The translations under genes and the position numbers were made by a program. DNA of 64,000 nt. It comes from JAXLWB01 sp046328715. Its GTDB lineage: Bacteria > Chloroflexota > Anaerolineae > Caldilineales > Caldilineaceae. This document shows, one piece after another, positions 33,575 through 41,413 of the stretch. Numbering within the stretch: the first letter of the stretch is position 1; the number at the start of each line of letters is the position of its first letter. Location: NCBI GenBank assembly GCA_046328715.1, contig JAXLWB010000038.1, positions 1 through 64,000 on the forward strand. Direction: 5' to 3'. A model generated the notes under the pieces. It saw nothing but the letters and a program-made list of their open reading frames with translations. It was not told where the DNA came from and did not search any database.

Positions 33575-33991
33575 ATGGCAGCCAAGGACAAAATTCATGA
33601 TGCAGTTCGCAATGCATTAATCAAAGATGGTTGGACCATTACTGCTGACCCGCTCAGTTTGTTGTATGATAATACAACGGTTTTCGTCGATTTGGGTGCT
33701 GAACGAGTGTTAGCAGCAGAACGCGGTGACGAAAAAATTGCCGTCGAAATTAAAACATTTCTGGGGCGTTCCGCACTTCATGACATTGAACAAGCAGTTG
33801 GGCAATATGTAACCTATTTGGCATTCTTAAGTGTCAATGAGCCGCCCCGCAAATTATTCGTTGCCATCAGCGACAGTACCTATTACACCATCTTTCAACG
33901 GTCTGCCATTCAGTTGATCATCGCTCAAGTACAGATGCCATTACTGATCGTCGATGTCGAGCGGGAGGAGATAGCCCAATGGAGCGAGTAA
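33575..33991 (+). CDS. xisH: XisH-family protein (PD-(D/E)XK-fold)
   Basis: About 138 aa from ATG 33575 (MAAKDKIHDAVRNALIKDGW). Strong match in memory to XisH, the fdxN-element excision controlling factor family of cyanobacteria. The restriction-nuclease-like fold residues are visible: Asp/Glu in TVFVDLGAERVLAAE and the E-x-K pair in IAVEIKTFLGRSALHDIEQA. The stop overlaps the xisI ATG by 13 nt, a conserved pairing. XisH/XisI pairs spread as cassettes and their biochemical role is unsettled. This one sits between two direct repeats of hsdS DNA. Confidence 0.9.
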   Translation: MAAKDKIHDAVRNALIKDGWTITADPLSLLYDNTTVFVDLGAERVLAAERGDEKIAVEIKTFLGRSALHDIEQAVGQYVTYLAFLSVNEPPRKLFVAISDSTYYTIFQRSAIQLIIAQVQMPLLIVDVEREEIAQWSE

Positions 33992-34320
33992 AATTCCAGC
34001 GTGAAACGGTGCGGCGGCTTTTGACAAAGTATGCCGAAATTATCAACCGTTCGCCTTTACCCAATCAGGAAGTCGAAGTGGTTTTTGATGAACAACACGA
34101 TCATTACTTCTTAACTACGCTTGGTTGGCGCAAAGAGCAGCGCATCAAGGGCAACATCGTTCATATCCGTCTACGCAACGGCAAAATCTGGATCGAGGAA
34201 GATGGCTTGGAGCAAGGGATTGCTACCGATTTGCTGGAGGCGGGCATCGCCAAGGAGGAAATTGTGTTGGCCTTCCACCCGCCAGAGATGCGACCTTATA
34301 CGGAATTTGCGGTGGCCTAA
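33979..34320 (+). CDS. xisI: XisI-family protein
   Basis: 113 aa, the usual XisI length. Family patterns: RRLLTKYAEIINRSPLPNQE, VEVVFDEQHDHYFLTTLGW, RIKGNIVHIRLRNGKIWIEE, and DGLEQGIATDLLEAGIAKEE followed by IVLAFHPPEMRPYTEFAVA. A strong Shine-Dalgarno (GGGAGGAG) lies inside xisH. It forms an overlapping pair with xisH and is presumed to act with it. Confidence 0.92.
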   Translation: MERVKFQRETVRRLLTKYAEIINRSPLPNQEVEVVFDEQHDHYFLTTLGWRKEQRIKGNIVHIRLRNGKIWIEEDGLEQGIATDLLEAGIAKEEIVLAFHPPEMRPYTEFAVA

Positions 34321-34412
34321 CCTTTAGCCTGGTTCCTGTTGCGTAACAGTATCAATCGCACGCAAAGCCGCAAAGGCGCAAAGAAATTCAAGATTTTAGA
34401 GTTTGCAAAGAA

Positions 34413-34541
34413 TTAGGCCGAATTTCCAAAACCCCGCGCCAACAACGTCTGAAAGAGATGCTCTGCCTGGCGCAAGGCTTCACGTTGTTGGTTGCGGAGA
34501 CGTTCGTGTTTGTGCATGATCTCAACGTATTGCTTTTGCTA
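34413..34541 (-). pseudogene. HsdS C-terminal remnant, copy 2
   Basis: The - strand reads QKQYVEIMHKHERLRNQQRE, then ALRQAEHLFQTLLARGFGNSA and stop, the coiled-coil end of a type I restriction specificity subunit. There is an in-frame TAG just upstream, and nothing else of hsdS, hsdM or hsdR is present. With copy 1 it frames the 0.9-kb xisHI segment. Confidence 0.75.
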
Positions 34542-34762
34542 TTCTCAAGAACCAACCTTGTCCCTGTCCCTGCAAGATCGACCTGTCATTCCGCAGGAAT
34601 CTTACGTTTGTCAAGCGAGCCACTCTGTAGAGCACCTACAACGTATATTGTGCTGGATCTACATCATGGCCAGATTGGCTCACAAAAACTACAGCGGATG
34701 CGAGGAACAACAGATGCGTGGTTGACGCTGTACGGTTGTTGCGTGGATGAAAAGCCGCAAGG

Positions 34763-34850
34763 ATCAGTGGGACAGTAGAACAGTGAATCAGTAACCACTC
34801 AACTGACCTACTGACCCACTGACTCACTGTCCTACTGCCTTACTGCCTTC
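34763..34850. repeat. Word hairpin family C copy 1 (CAGTGGGACAGT words)
   Basis: The left arm is CAGTGGGACAGTAGAACAGT. The right arm holds CCACTGACTCACTGTCCTAC. Three other copies lie at 45631, 49790 and 62005. The rest of 34542-34762 and 34851-34947 shows no gene. Confidence 0.75.
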
Positions 34851-34947
34851 CCGTGACCCATCCGCTGTTTCCCAGAATCCGCTGTAGTCACTCGCCCGCT
34901 GTCGCCATCCACCCCCGCACCTCCTCCAACGACAAACCCAGCACAGG

Positions 34948-37900
34948 CTAACCACTTGCGCTTTCTAGCCGTTTCCGTGCTTCTTCAAGCGATACACCCA
35001 ATGTTGCTGCGATCTTGGGCAACATGGACTCATCGGTCTGTTTCTGCCACAACGTTTGCAGATTTTCGAACCTTGTCCCGATGCGATACTCATCCTGAAA
35101 TTCAACGGCAAGCGCCAAACCCTCGATGTAATATTCATAGGCTTGCGTCCACTGCTCCTGTTCTTCTGCCAACGAGCCAAGGTTTACATAGGTACTCCCC
35201 AGGCTGAAGCGGTCGTTGAACTCGATTTGGAGGGCGAGGGCTTGCTGGTAGTGCTGCTCGGCCTGCACCCACTGCCGCTGCTCCTGCGCCACCCTCCCCA
35301 ACTGACGATAGGTGCTGGCTTGGCTGTAGCGGTCGTTGAACTCGATTTTGAGGGCGAGGGCTTGCTGGTAGTGCTGCTCGGCCTGCACCCACTGCCGCTG
35401 CTCCTGCGCCACCCTCCCCAAATTATGATAGGCGACTGCTTGGCTGTAGCGGTCGTTGAACTCGATACAGAGGGCAAGTGCGTGCTGGTAGTGCTGCTCG
35501 GCCTGCGCCCACTGTCGCTGCTCCTGCGCCACCATCCCCAACTGATGATAGGAGCCTGCTTGCTCATAGCGGTCGTTGAACTCGATGTAGATGGCGAGTG
35601 CGTGCTGGTAGTGCTGCTCGGCCTGCGCCCACTGCCGCTGCTCCTGCGCCCCCCCCCAAACCATGATAGGTGCTGGCTTGCTCATAGCGGTCGTTGAACT
35701 CGATGTAGATGGCGAGTGCGTGCTGGTAGTGCTGCTCGGCCTGCGCCCACTGCCGCTGCTTCTGCGCCACCACCCCAACTGATGATAGGTGTTAGCTTGG
35801 CTAGCGGTCGTTGAACTCGATTTTGAGTGCGAGGGCGTGCTGGTAGTGCTGCTCGGCCTGCGCCACTGCCGCTGCTCCTGCGCCATCTGATAGGTAACAG
35901 CATTAAAGCTGGCCGTGTCTGTGAACGATCGATTTCAATCCTGAAATCGTAGAAAGGTGTTCATAGAAGCTTTCGCCCGTTCGTTTTGCGATTCATTATA
36001 GGTACGTGCCAGGCGCGCCTCAACCAAATAGAACTTTGTACCGATATCACCTTCCAGTTGTGCTAGGAATATCTGGATTTTGCTGCAAAGACAGTTCCAC
36101 AGATGAAGTCTACGTTGATGTGCTTGTGTTGCGAGCAAATATTCGTACAGTGCCGCAAAAGCGTTGTAAAAATCTTCTTTGCTGGTCAAAGCCAAAGACA
36201 TAGCGTTGCTCAGATTTTCATACTCAATTTGCACAAGCACCAAGAAAATTTCGTTCTTGTGCAGTTTTTGACTCGATTAGTTGTTCTAATGCCCGGCCAA
36301 GGTCGGCATAGTGCAGACGAAAAGCCGTCTCAATTGCGCTGCGCACTTCACTCGGCTCCTGTGCCAGGCGTGTCTTGAGAAAATAAGGCAAGACCGGCTG
36401 GATGCGCAGAAAGCCGGGCTGCTCGTGCGGTGTTAGCAAACCCCAGGATTGGGCGGCGGCGGGACAGCAGGTAGTCGGGAGGTGGGGAGATGGGGGGATA
36501 GGGTGTGAAGATGCTTAACGTAGTTCTCGATTTGCGCTGCCCAGATTACGCCAGTGAATGGGAAAAAGACAGAGCAGGAGTCGCTGCGCCTCAGCATCCA
36601 GGTTGGAGTGCGAATAGGCAATGCAGGCAAGGATGCTTTGCGTGCGCCGTTCGGCGATCTGTTCGGCGGCGAGCGGGCGTTGCGGGTCAAGGGCGACTTC
36701 GCCGCTTTGCAGGGCAGTCAGAATTTCTTCGGGCGTTTGCTGGGCGAGGTTGCTCAAGACAACTTCCAGCGCCAGCGGCGAGCCGTCGAGCAAGGTGAGC
36801 AGGCGGGCGAAAGCGTCGCTGGCGGCGTAGCTGCGCACCTTGCCGGGGTCGGCCACCTGGCGTTGTAGGATGCGTTCGGCCAGGTCGGCAGCGGCGCTCG
36901 GGTCGAGACCGGGCAGGGCGTAGCGGTCAACCGGGCGCAAGGGTGGACTTGCCGTGAGCGCAGTTGAACGGTTGTTGCCGCCTTGCAGCCATTCCGCCCC
37001 GCCGCGCGGGCGGCAACACCAGCGTCTGCCCGCCCAGCAATTCGTAGAGAAAACGCGGATGGCATTCTGTTCGGCGGGCGGCAACGTGTTGGGAATCGCC
37101 AGCGGGTCGCCGGTCACCGATTCGAGGTTGTCGAGGATCAGCAGATGGCGTTCGCTGCCCAGCTTCTTGGCCAACAGGCTGGCTTGCAGCGGCAGTTGCA
37201 TGGCCTGGAAGGTGGCAAACTCCCGGCTCACCGCCGCACCGGTTGGGATAGCGCGGTTGAGCAGCCTCCCGGCAACCTCGAAGAGCAGTTGTTGCAGGGT
37301 GTAGGCTTTTTCGTCGTAGCCAAAGTAGAAGACCTCATCCACCAACCCGGTCGTCTGCCACCAACTGCCCAGATGGCGGAGCAGTGTGCTCTTGCCCGCC
37401 CCGCCCATGCCCTGGATCAGCAGCAGGTTTCGCCGTTTGCCCTCGCTGGTCTGCAAGAGGCGCTTTTCGATCTGCAAGATGTCGATGTCGCGCCCGACAA
37501 AGCCGTAGTTGGGGGCGGGGGGCGTGTAGCGGGTGGCGAGCCGTTGGTGAAAGGCGATGCTCTCCTCAAAGCTCAGCTCACGCAGAGGCAGGCGAGTGGG
37601 GGTGCGGGCGCTCGGCTGGTAGACGACGGGCAGCAGCCAATCTTCTAGGCGGATGCGTTGGTTGTAGCTGGCGTTACGACTCTTGTCGTGATGGAGTGCC
37701 GTGCGTCCGGCGGCGAGGGCACTGAGCAGATCGTGGGGCGGCTGGAAGAGTTGGCGATAGAGTGCCGCCATCAACTGGCTGGCGGCGCTCACCGTCACCG
37801 AATAGCCCATCGCCACCACCGTCTGCACCCCCGCCTGCAACAGTCGGCTGCCCAGGCTGGTTTCGGAATCACCCGTCTCCTGGCCGCTCTGGCAGGCGTT

Positions 37901-38830
37901 GAGGATGGCAATCGGGATCTGCTGTTCGAGCAGCAGATCGGCCACCTCCTGAGCGTTGACGGCATCGAGCGGCGGGTTCTCCTCGGCACCGCCCACAATC
38001 TCGTCATCCTCAAAGAAGAGCCAGGCCGTGCGCCCCTCGCCCAGTTCGTGCAGATCGGCACGGGCGTAACGTTCGCTCTGGCGCACTTCGTAGCTGTTGG
38101 TTTCCACGCTGCGAATCCCCGCAACCTGGCTGCGCGTCAGTACGGCCCCATGCAAATCAAAGTGGATGATCTGATAGTAGCCCACGCCCTGCTGCTGGCG
38201 GGTGCGGCGCAGATGGTCGACCAGGGCGCGCCAGGTGCCGGGACGTACCATGTCGACCTGCACCGGCAGTTGCGTCTGCTGCAACATCTCGACCAGCGGG
38301 CGCTGGATCGTGCGGTAGCCCACGTCACGGATGCCACGCGGCCGCGATGTCACCAGCAGCAGGTGGATGGTGGGTGAAGCTTGCACGGTCAGCGGGTAGA
38401 CAATCGGCTGTGTGCCGGAGCGGATCATGGTTGCGGCCAGGGTTAACGGGCGGGCGCACTCGGGGTCCCAAAGTGCCTCCCAATGCAACTGGTGAAACTC
38501 CGGCGCGCCGATGATCTGGAAGTGCAACCCCTCCTCGCCCTGGCGCAGCGCCTGACGGTAGCGGCTGCTGATGCGTTCGTCGCTGCCCAGCGTCTGGGCA
38601 AAGAGCGTTTCGCCATAACGGCGCACGCTGGCCGCCGCCGCCTGCGCCTTCACCTGGTCGGTAAAGGGGAAGCGCAGCCAACGCTCAAAATACCAGGCCA
38701 GCCGTTCCTCCTCCACTGGGGTGAAGGGGTCCTCGATTGTAATGGGAAAGCCCGGCTCGCCCTCAAAGCTGAGTTCGGCATTCGGGCTCTCGGTCAGTTC
38801 GCCTGTTTGGCGGATGGTGATGTGGGGCAT
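34948..38830 (-). pseudogene. CHAT protease - STAND NTPase - TPR protein, broken by several frameshifts
   Basis: From ATG 38830 (MPHITIRQTGELTE) the order is: CHAT caspase-like domain with His in IIHFDLHGAV (about H227) and Cys in AILNACQSGQETG (about C313); NB-ARC/NACHT-like NTPase with P-loop LIQGMGGAGKSTLLRHL (about 471) and LLILDNLES; helical region; TPR superhelix. Frame is lost and regained at about 37010-37060 (RFLYELLGGQTLVLPP lies out of frame), lost at about 36560 (FPFTGVIW continues in another frame), and again before 36439, 36243 and 35886. The C-terminus has about six near-identical 120-bp TPR units (35150-35886), those above 35640 shattered by indels including a C9 run. Intact relatives are signalling or defence NTPases that activate the protease. 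Confidence 0.85.
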
Positions 38831-38835
38831 AGGTT

Positions 38836-39010
38836 TTGTGACAAGAAGACAAGAAGACAAGATGACCAGATGAACCTGCTGGCGAAATCGATGCCCGATT
38901 AAAATCGGCTGCTGACAGCGAGAAGTGCCCTCAGGCACTAGATGCGCCCAGTCGCTGCGGCGACTTCTCGGTGTCAGCAGGGGAATTGATTTCCACTTTT
39001 GAATGCGCCA
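38836..39010. repeat. Compound inverted repeat between the CHAT gene and its upstream partner
   Basis: CTGCTGACAGCGAGAAGT pairs with ACTTCTCGGTGTCAGCAG over a loop of about 45 nt, and flanking words GACAAGAAGACAAGA add a word-type arm. It separates the 113-aa gene from the CHAT gene by 247 bp. Confidence 0.6.
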
Positions 39011-39012
39011 GC

Positions 39013-39085
39013 AGGATGACAGGCTGAAGGGAGACGAGATGAGCATGCTCCTGTCATCCCTTCATCCTGTCACCCTGTCATTTTT
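39013..39085. repeat. Word hairpin family G copy 1 (GATGACAGG words)
   Basis: AGGATGACAGG on the left pairs with CCTGTCATCCC and CCTGTCATTTTT on the right. It supplies the TGA stop of the 113-aa gene (39078-39080) within the repeat word TGACAGG. Related words occur at 58719-58785. Confidence 0.65.
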
Positions 39086-39419
39086 CCTCTTCGTGAACGA
39101 CCAACAACACGGCTCCATCCGGTTGGGGAACAGCTTCGACGCGGATGCGAGGGGTGCGCTTGGCGTCTAGACGTTTGAGCAGGGCGCTGATTTGCTCTTT
39201 GAGCATCTCTTTGATCACGTCGAGGGCAACGCCGCCGGCGATGCCGCCGAGAAAGATCAAGACCTGATGCGGGTCAATCGGAAAGGCGTCAAGCGGTGAT
39301 TTGGAAAGTTGCTGGCTAGCCGTAGCGAGTTGGCTGCTTTGTGGTTGACCATTCCACGTATCGATAAATTCCTGGTTGCTTATATGCAGATTGGGTGCGA
39401 GTGCGATTTGGATGTCCAT
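39078..39419 (-). CDS. Small companion protein of the CHAT-NTPase gene
   Basis: About 113 aa from ATG 39419, preceded by GAGGA. It begins MDIQIALAPNLHISNQEFID; a hydrophobic glycine-rich helix (VLIFLGGIAGGVALDVIKEM) lies mid-chain, followed by a basic and then acidic end (VLLVVHEEEK). I do not know a named family, but placement directly upstream of and co-directional with a CHAT-STAND-TPR gene suggests a functional pair, for example a membrane-associated adaptor or effector. An upstream frame extension to 39524 runs into a repeat and is not coding. Confidence 0.6.
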   Translation of the reverse strand: MDIQIALAPNLHISNQEFIDTWNGQPQSSQLATASQQLSKSPLDAFPIDPHQVLIFLGGIAGGVALDVIKEMLKEQISALLKRLDAKRTPRIRVEAVPQPDGAVLLVVHEEEK

Positions 39420-39452
39420 GAGTTCCTCGTGAAGTTGGTTGATAAAAAGTGG

Positions 39453-39575
39453 CCCCACCCTAACCCTCCCCAAAAGGGAGGGGACCGTGAAGGGACAGAG
39501 AGGGTATTCTCTTCTGTCCACCAAACAATAACTTCCCCGTGACAGTTCCCTCCTCGGGGAGGGTTAGGGTGGGGC
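39453..39575. repeat. Dispersed inverted repeat family B copy 2
   Basis: GCCCCACCCTAACCCTCCCC to GGGGAGGGTTAGGGTGGGGC, with the CTTCTGTCCAC core in the opposite orientation to copy 1. It lies in the upstream region of the 113-aa CHAT companion gene, probably over its promoter. Confidence 0.85.
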
Positions 39576-39728
39576 TCGTTGTAACAGCGATGTAAGCCAA
39601 ATATCAGAAAAGTGACCTGATTATAGCACGAGCGGCAAGCGAGCTTCAATCGCTACGTTGGGCTTGCTGCGCATTGGTTAGCGAGAAGTGCGGCAGCGTT
39701 GCGTAGATTTTGCGGATTTCGACAGGGT

Positions 39729-39916
39729 AAACCGACCTCAGTTTGCCTCATTTCACCTCCCAAATGAGACAAACAGATCTCCATTTGTCTCATTTCACCG
39801 CTCAAATGAGGCAAACCGATCTCCATTTGTCTCATTTTACGTTTCAAATGAGACAAACTGATCTCCATTTGTCTCATTTCACCGCTCAAATGAGGCAAAC
39901 CGATCTCCATTTGCCT
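39729..39916. repeat. 42-bp hairpin minisatellite, four and a half units
   Basis: Four consecutive 42-bp units from 39749 to 39916 plus a degenerate half unit from 39729. Each unit carries AAATGAGACAAA and TTTGTCTCATTT around a spacer of about 10 nt (GATCTCC), so every unit can fold alone. Unit 2 and unit 4 are almost identical; 3 differs in the CGCTC box. Being 14 codons long, it keeps long ORFs open on both strands that I judge non-coding. No CRISPR-like spacers. Confidence 0.85.
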
Positions 39917-39989
39917 GCTTCTGCACGTGCTTTCTGGCAAAACGACGTGGTTGAGATAGTTTTTTGTCTGTGCCGCTTGTCGAGTAGAC

Positions 39990-40046
39990 ACTTCCGGGAA
40001 GGCGCTGCCGATTTACTTTCTCTGTAGACGGAGCCTTCCCGGAAGT
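39990..40046. repeat. Hairpin family L copy 1 (ACTTCCGGGAAGGC)
   Basis: ACTTCCGGGAAGGC at 39990-40003 pairs exactly with GCCTTCCCGGAAGT at 40033-40046. A second copy with the same core lies at 46624-46679. Confidence 0.75.
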
Positions 40047-40150
40047 CGTTTGTTCAGTTTCTCTGCTCGCATCCCGGTACCGGAAAATCAAGCCAGGCAA
40101 CGTTCAATAGAATAGAGAGCTCGCTCTTCTAGCAAGCGTGTGCGACTCGT

Positions 40151-40218
40151 AACGTCCCCGGCATGGCGCAGGACGTTCTTGGTCTAGCGGAAATCATGTG
40201 CGCCATGCCGGGGACGTT
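40151..40218. repeat. Covariant hairpin family K copy 2
   Basis: AACGTCCCCGGCATGGCGCA at 40151-40170 pairs perfectly over 20 bp with 40199-40218. The outer arm is shared with 17846-17913 and the inner arm differs with compensating changes. It lies about 100 bp upstream of the DUF2278 gene. Confidence 0.8.
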
Positions 40219-40321
40219 TCTGTCACATCGTACGCAGATAAGCGCAGCGCTTTGATCCCACCTGTCTTGGTTTTCCTCTGCATGAACTACCCAATATTTG
40301 ATGGAATTGAGGAGGATTGCG

Positions 40322-41413
40322 ATGCCACTAAAAAACTATGCAGTACTCAAAGGCCATGTGATCGCCGGTTCGCCGGCTCGACCTGGCAAAGATCATTATG
40401 CCGTCCATGTGGTCGATGATGATCTGGACTATCGCATCGCCATTAATGTTCGTTCGCAGGCCAAAAACTTTGGTCCCGATTTGTGGTTTTTCCTCGATGA
40501 AGATTTTCACCATCCCATGCTTGAAGCGTTGAAGGCGCTACCACTTGGGCGCAAAATATTCGATGCTACGGCAACCAGCGAGGAGCGGCGCGCTTCTGGC
40601 GTGGCGCTCGATTTCATCCGCATGAATCTCTTTGACCGAACAAAGATGAAACTCTTCCCCGGCTATCTGGAAGGGGCACACAATGATCTCAACGAGCGCA
40701 TCGACGACTTGATCAGCGATATGAAAGGCGATGAAGAGAATCTCATCTATGCCTTTGGCGAAGCCTGGGTTAATGAAAAGGCCAAAGACAAGATCTTCGG
40801 CTTCGCACCGGGGAATGGGGTGCATGACATCCACATGAACCAAGGGGACCTCACGGGCAGTTACGCTCAGGAGGATGGCGTCTACCAAGATGGCGGTTTG
40901 ATTCTGTACTATGCTGCGCAGAACCGCTACGTTGCCTATTTTACCAAGTTCCAATCACAAAGCTGGCATACGGACGACCAGACCGGCCATGCGATTAGCG
41001 GCAGCGGCGAAGAGACGGAGGGTGGTGGCTCCACTGGCCACGGCACGAACGGTGGCGGCAATCCTATGACCGAGGGCAACGACCCCGACTTCCAAGTGCG
41101 CATTATCGCGGCGTTGGTGAACCCGGTCGGCCCTGCTCCCGAGGCGGAGACGGTAACACTCATCAATACCACGAATGCAGTGATCAAACTGACCGGCTGG
41201 GCACTGGCCGACAAACAAAAGAACAAGATGCAACTTGCTGGTGAGATTGCAGCGGGTGAAACCCTGCGCGTTGCGGTCAAGGTACCGTTGCAACTCTCGA
41301 ATGCGGGCGGCATCATCACCTTGTTGAATGACAAAGGCATCAAGATTCACGGCGTTAGCTACACAGCCGCCCAGGTTCATCGTGAAGGGATCACGCTTGT
41401 GTTTGGGGCGTAA
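40322..41413 (+). CDS. DUF2278/YukJ-family protein with C-terminal lamin-tail domain
   Basis: About 363 aa from ATG 40322 (MPLKNYAVLKGHVIAG). The first 215 residues match the uncharacterised DUF2278 (YukJ) family: YRIAINVRSQ, LDFIRMNLFDRTKM, and GNGVHDIHMNQGD near the end. After a Gly/Ser-rich linker (SGEETEGGGSTGHGTNGGG) a lamin-tail-like beta domain follows (AETVTLINTTNAVIKLTGWA). No signal peptide. The 3' end overlaps the convergent PEP-synthase-like gene by 23 bp. Function unknown; a phage-tail-like or extracellular role is often guessed but is not shown. Confidence 0.85.
   Translation: MPLKNYAVLKGHVIAGSPARPGKDHYAVHVVDDDLDYRIAINVRSQAKNFGPDLWFFLDEDFHHPMLEALKALPLGRKIFDATATSEERRASGVALDFIRMNLFDRTKMKLFPGYLEGAHNDLNERIDDLISDMKGDEENLIYAFGEAWVNEKAKDKIFGFAPGNGVHDIHMNQGDLTGSYAQEDGVYQDGGLILYYAAQNRYVAYFTKFQSQSWHTDDQTGHAISGSGEETEGGGSTGHGTNGGGNPMTEGNDPDFQVRIIAALVNPVGPAPEAETVTLINTTNAVIKLTGWALADKQKNKMQLAGEIAAGETLRVAVKVPLQLSNAGGIITLLNDKGIKIHGVSYTAAQVHREGITLVFGA

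Noticed and set aside
34458..34778. 106-aa + strand ORF after xisI
   Set aside because: It is antisense to the hsdS tail and runs into a family C repeat.
35056..35697. 213-aa + strand ORF with repeated leucine-rich blocks
   Set aside because: It is the antisense shadow of the TPR units. The true repeat AQEQRQWAQAEQHYQHALAL reads on the - strand.
38831..39046. N-terminal extension of the CHAT gene
   Set aside because: The extension translates the compound hairpin. Family-like sequence starts at MPHITIRQ (38830).
39749..39916. CRISPR-like array
   Set aside because: The units are contiguous with no unique spacers, and no cas gene is near.
39653..40027. Overlapping ORFs on both strands across the 42-bp array
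   Set aside because: They stay open only because the unit length is a multiple of three and each unit is self-complementary. No ribosome site, and the translations are pure repeats with random tails.
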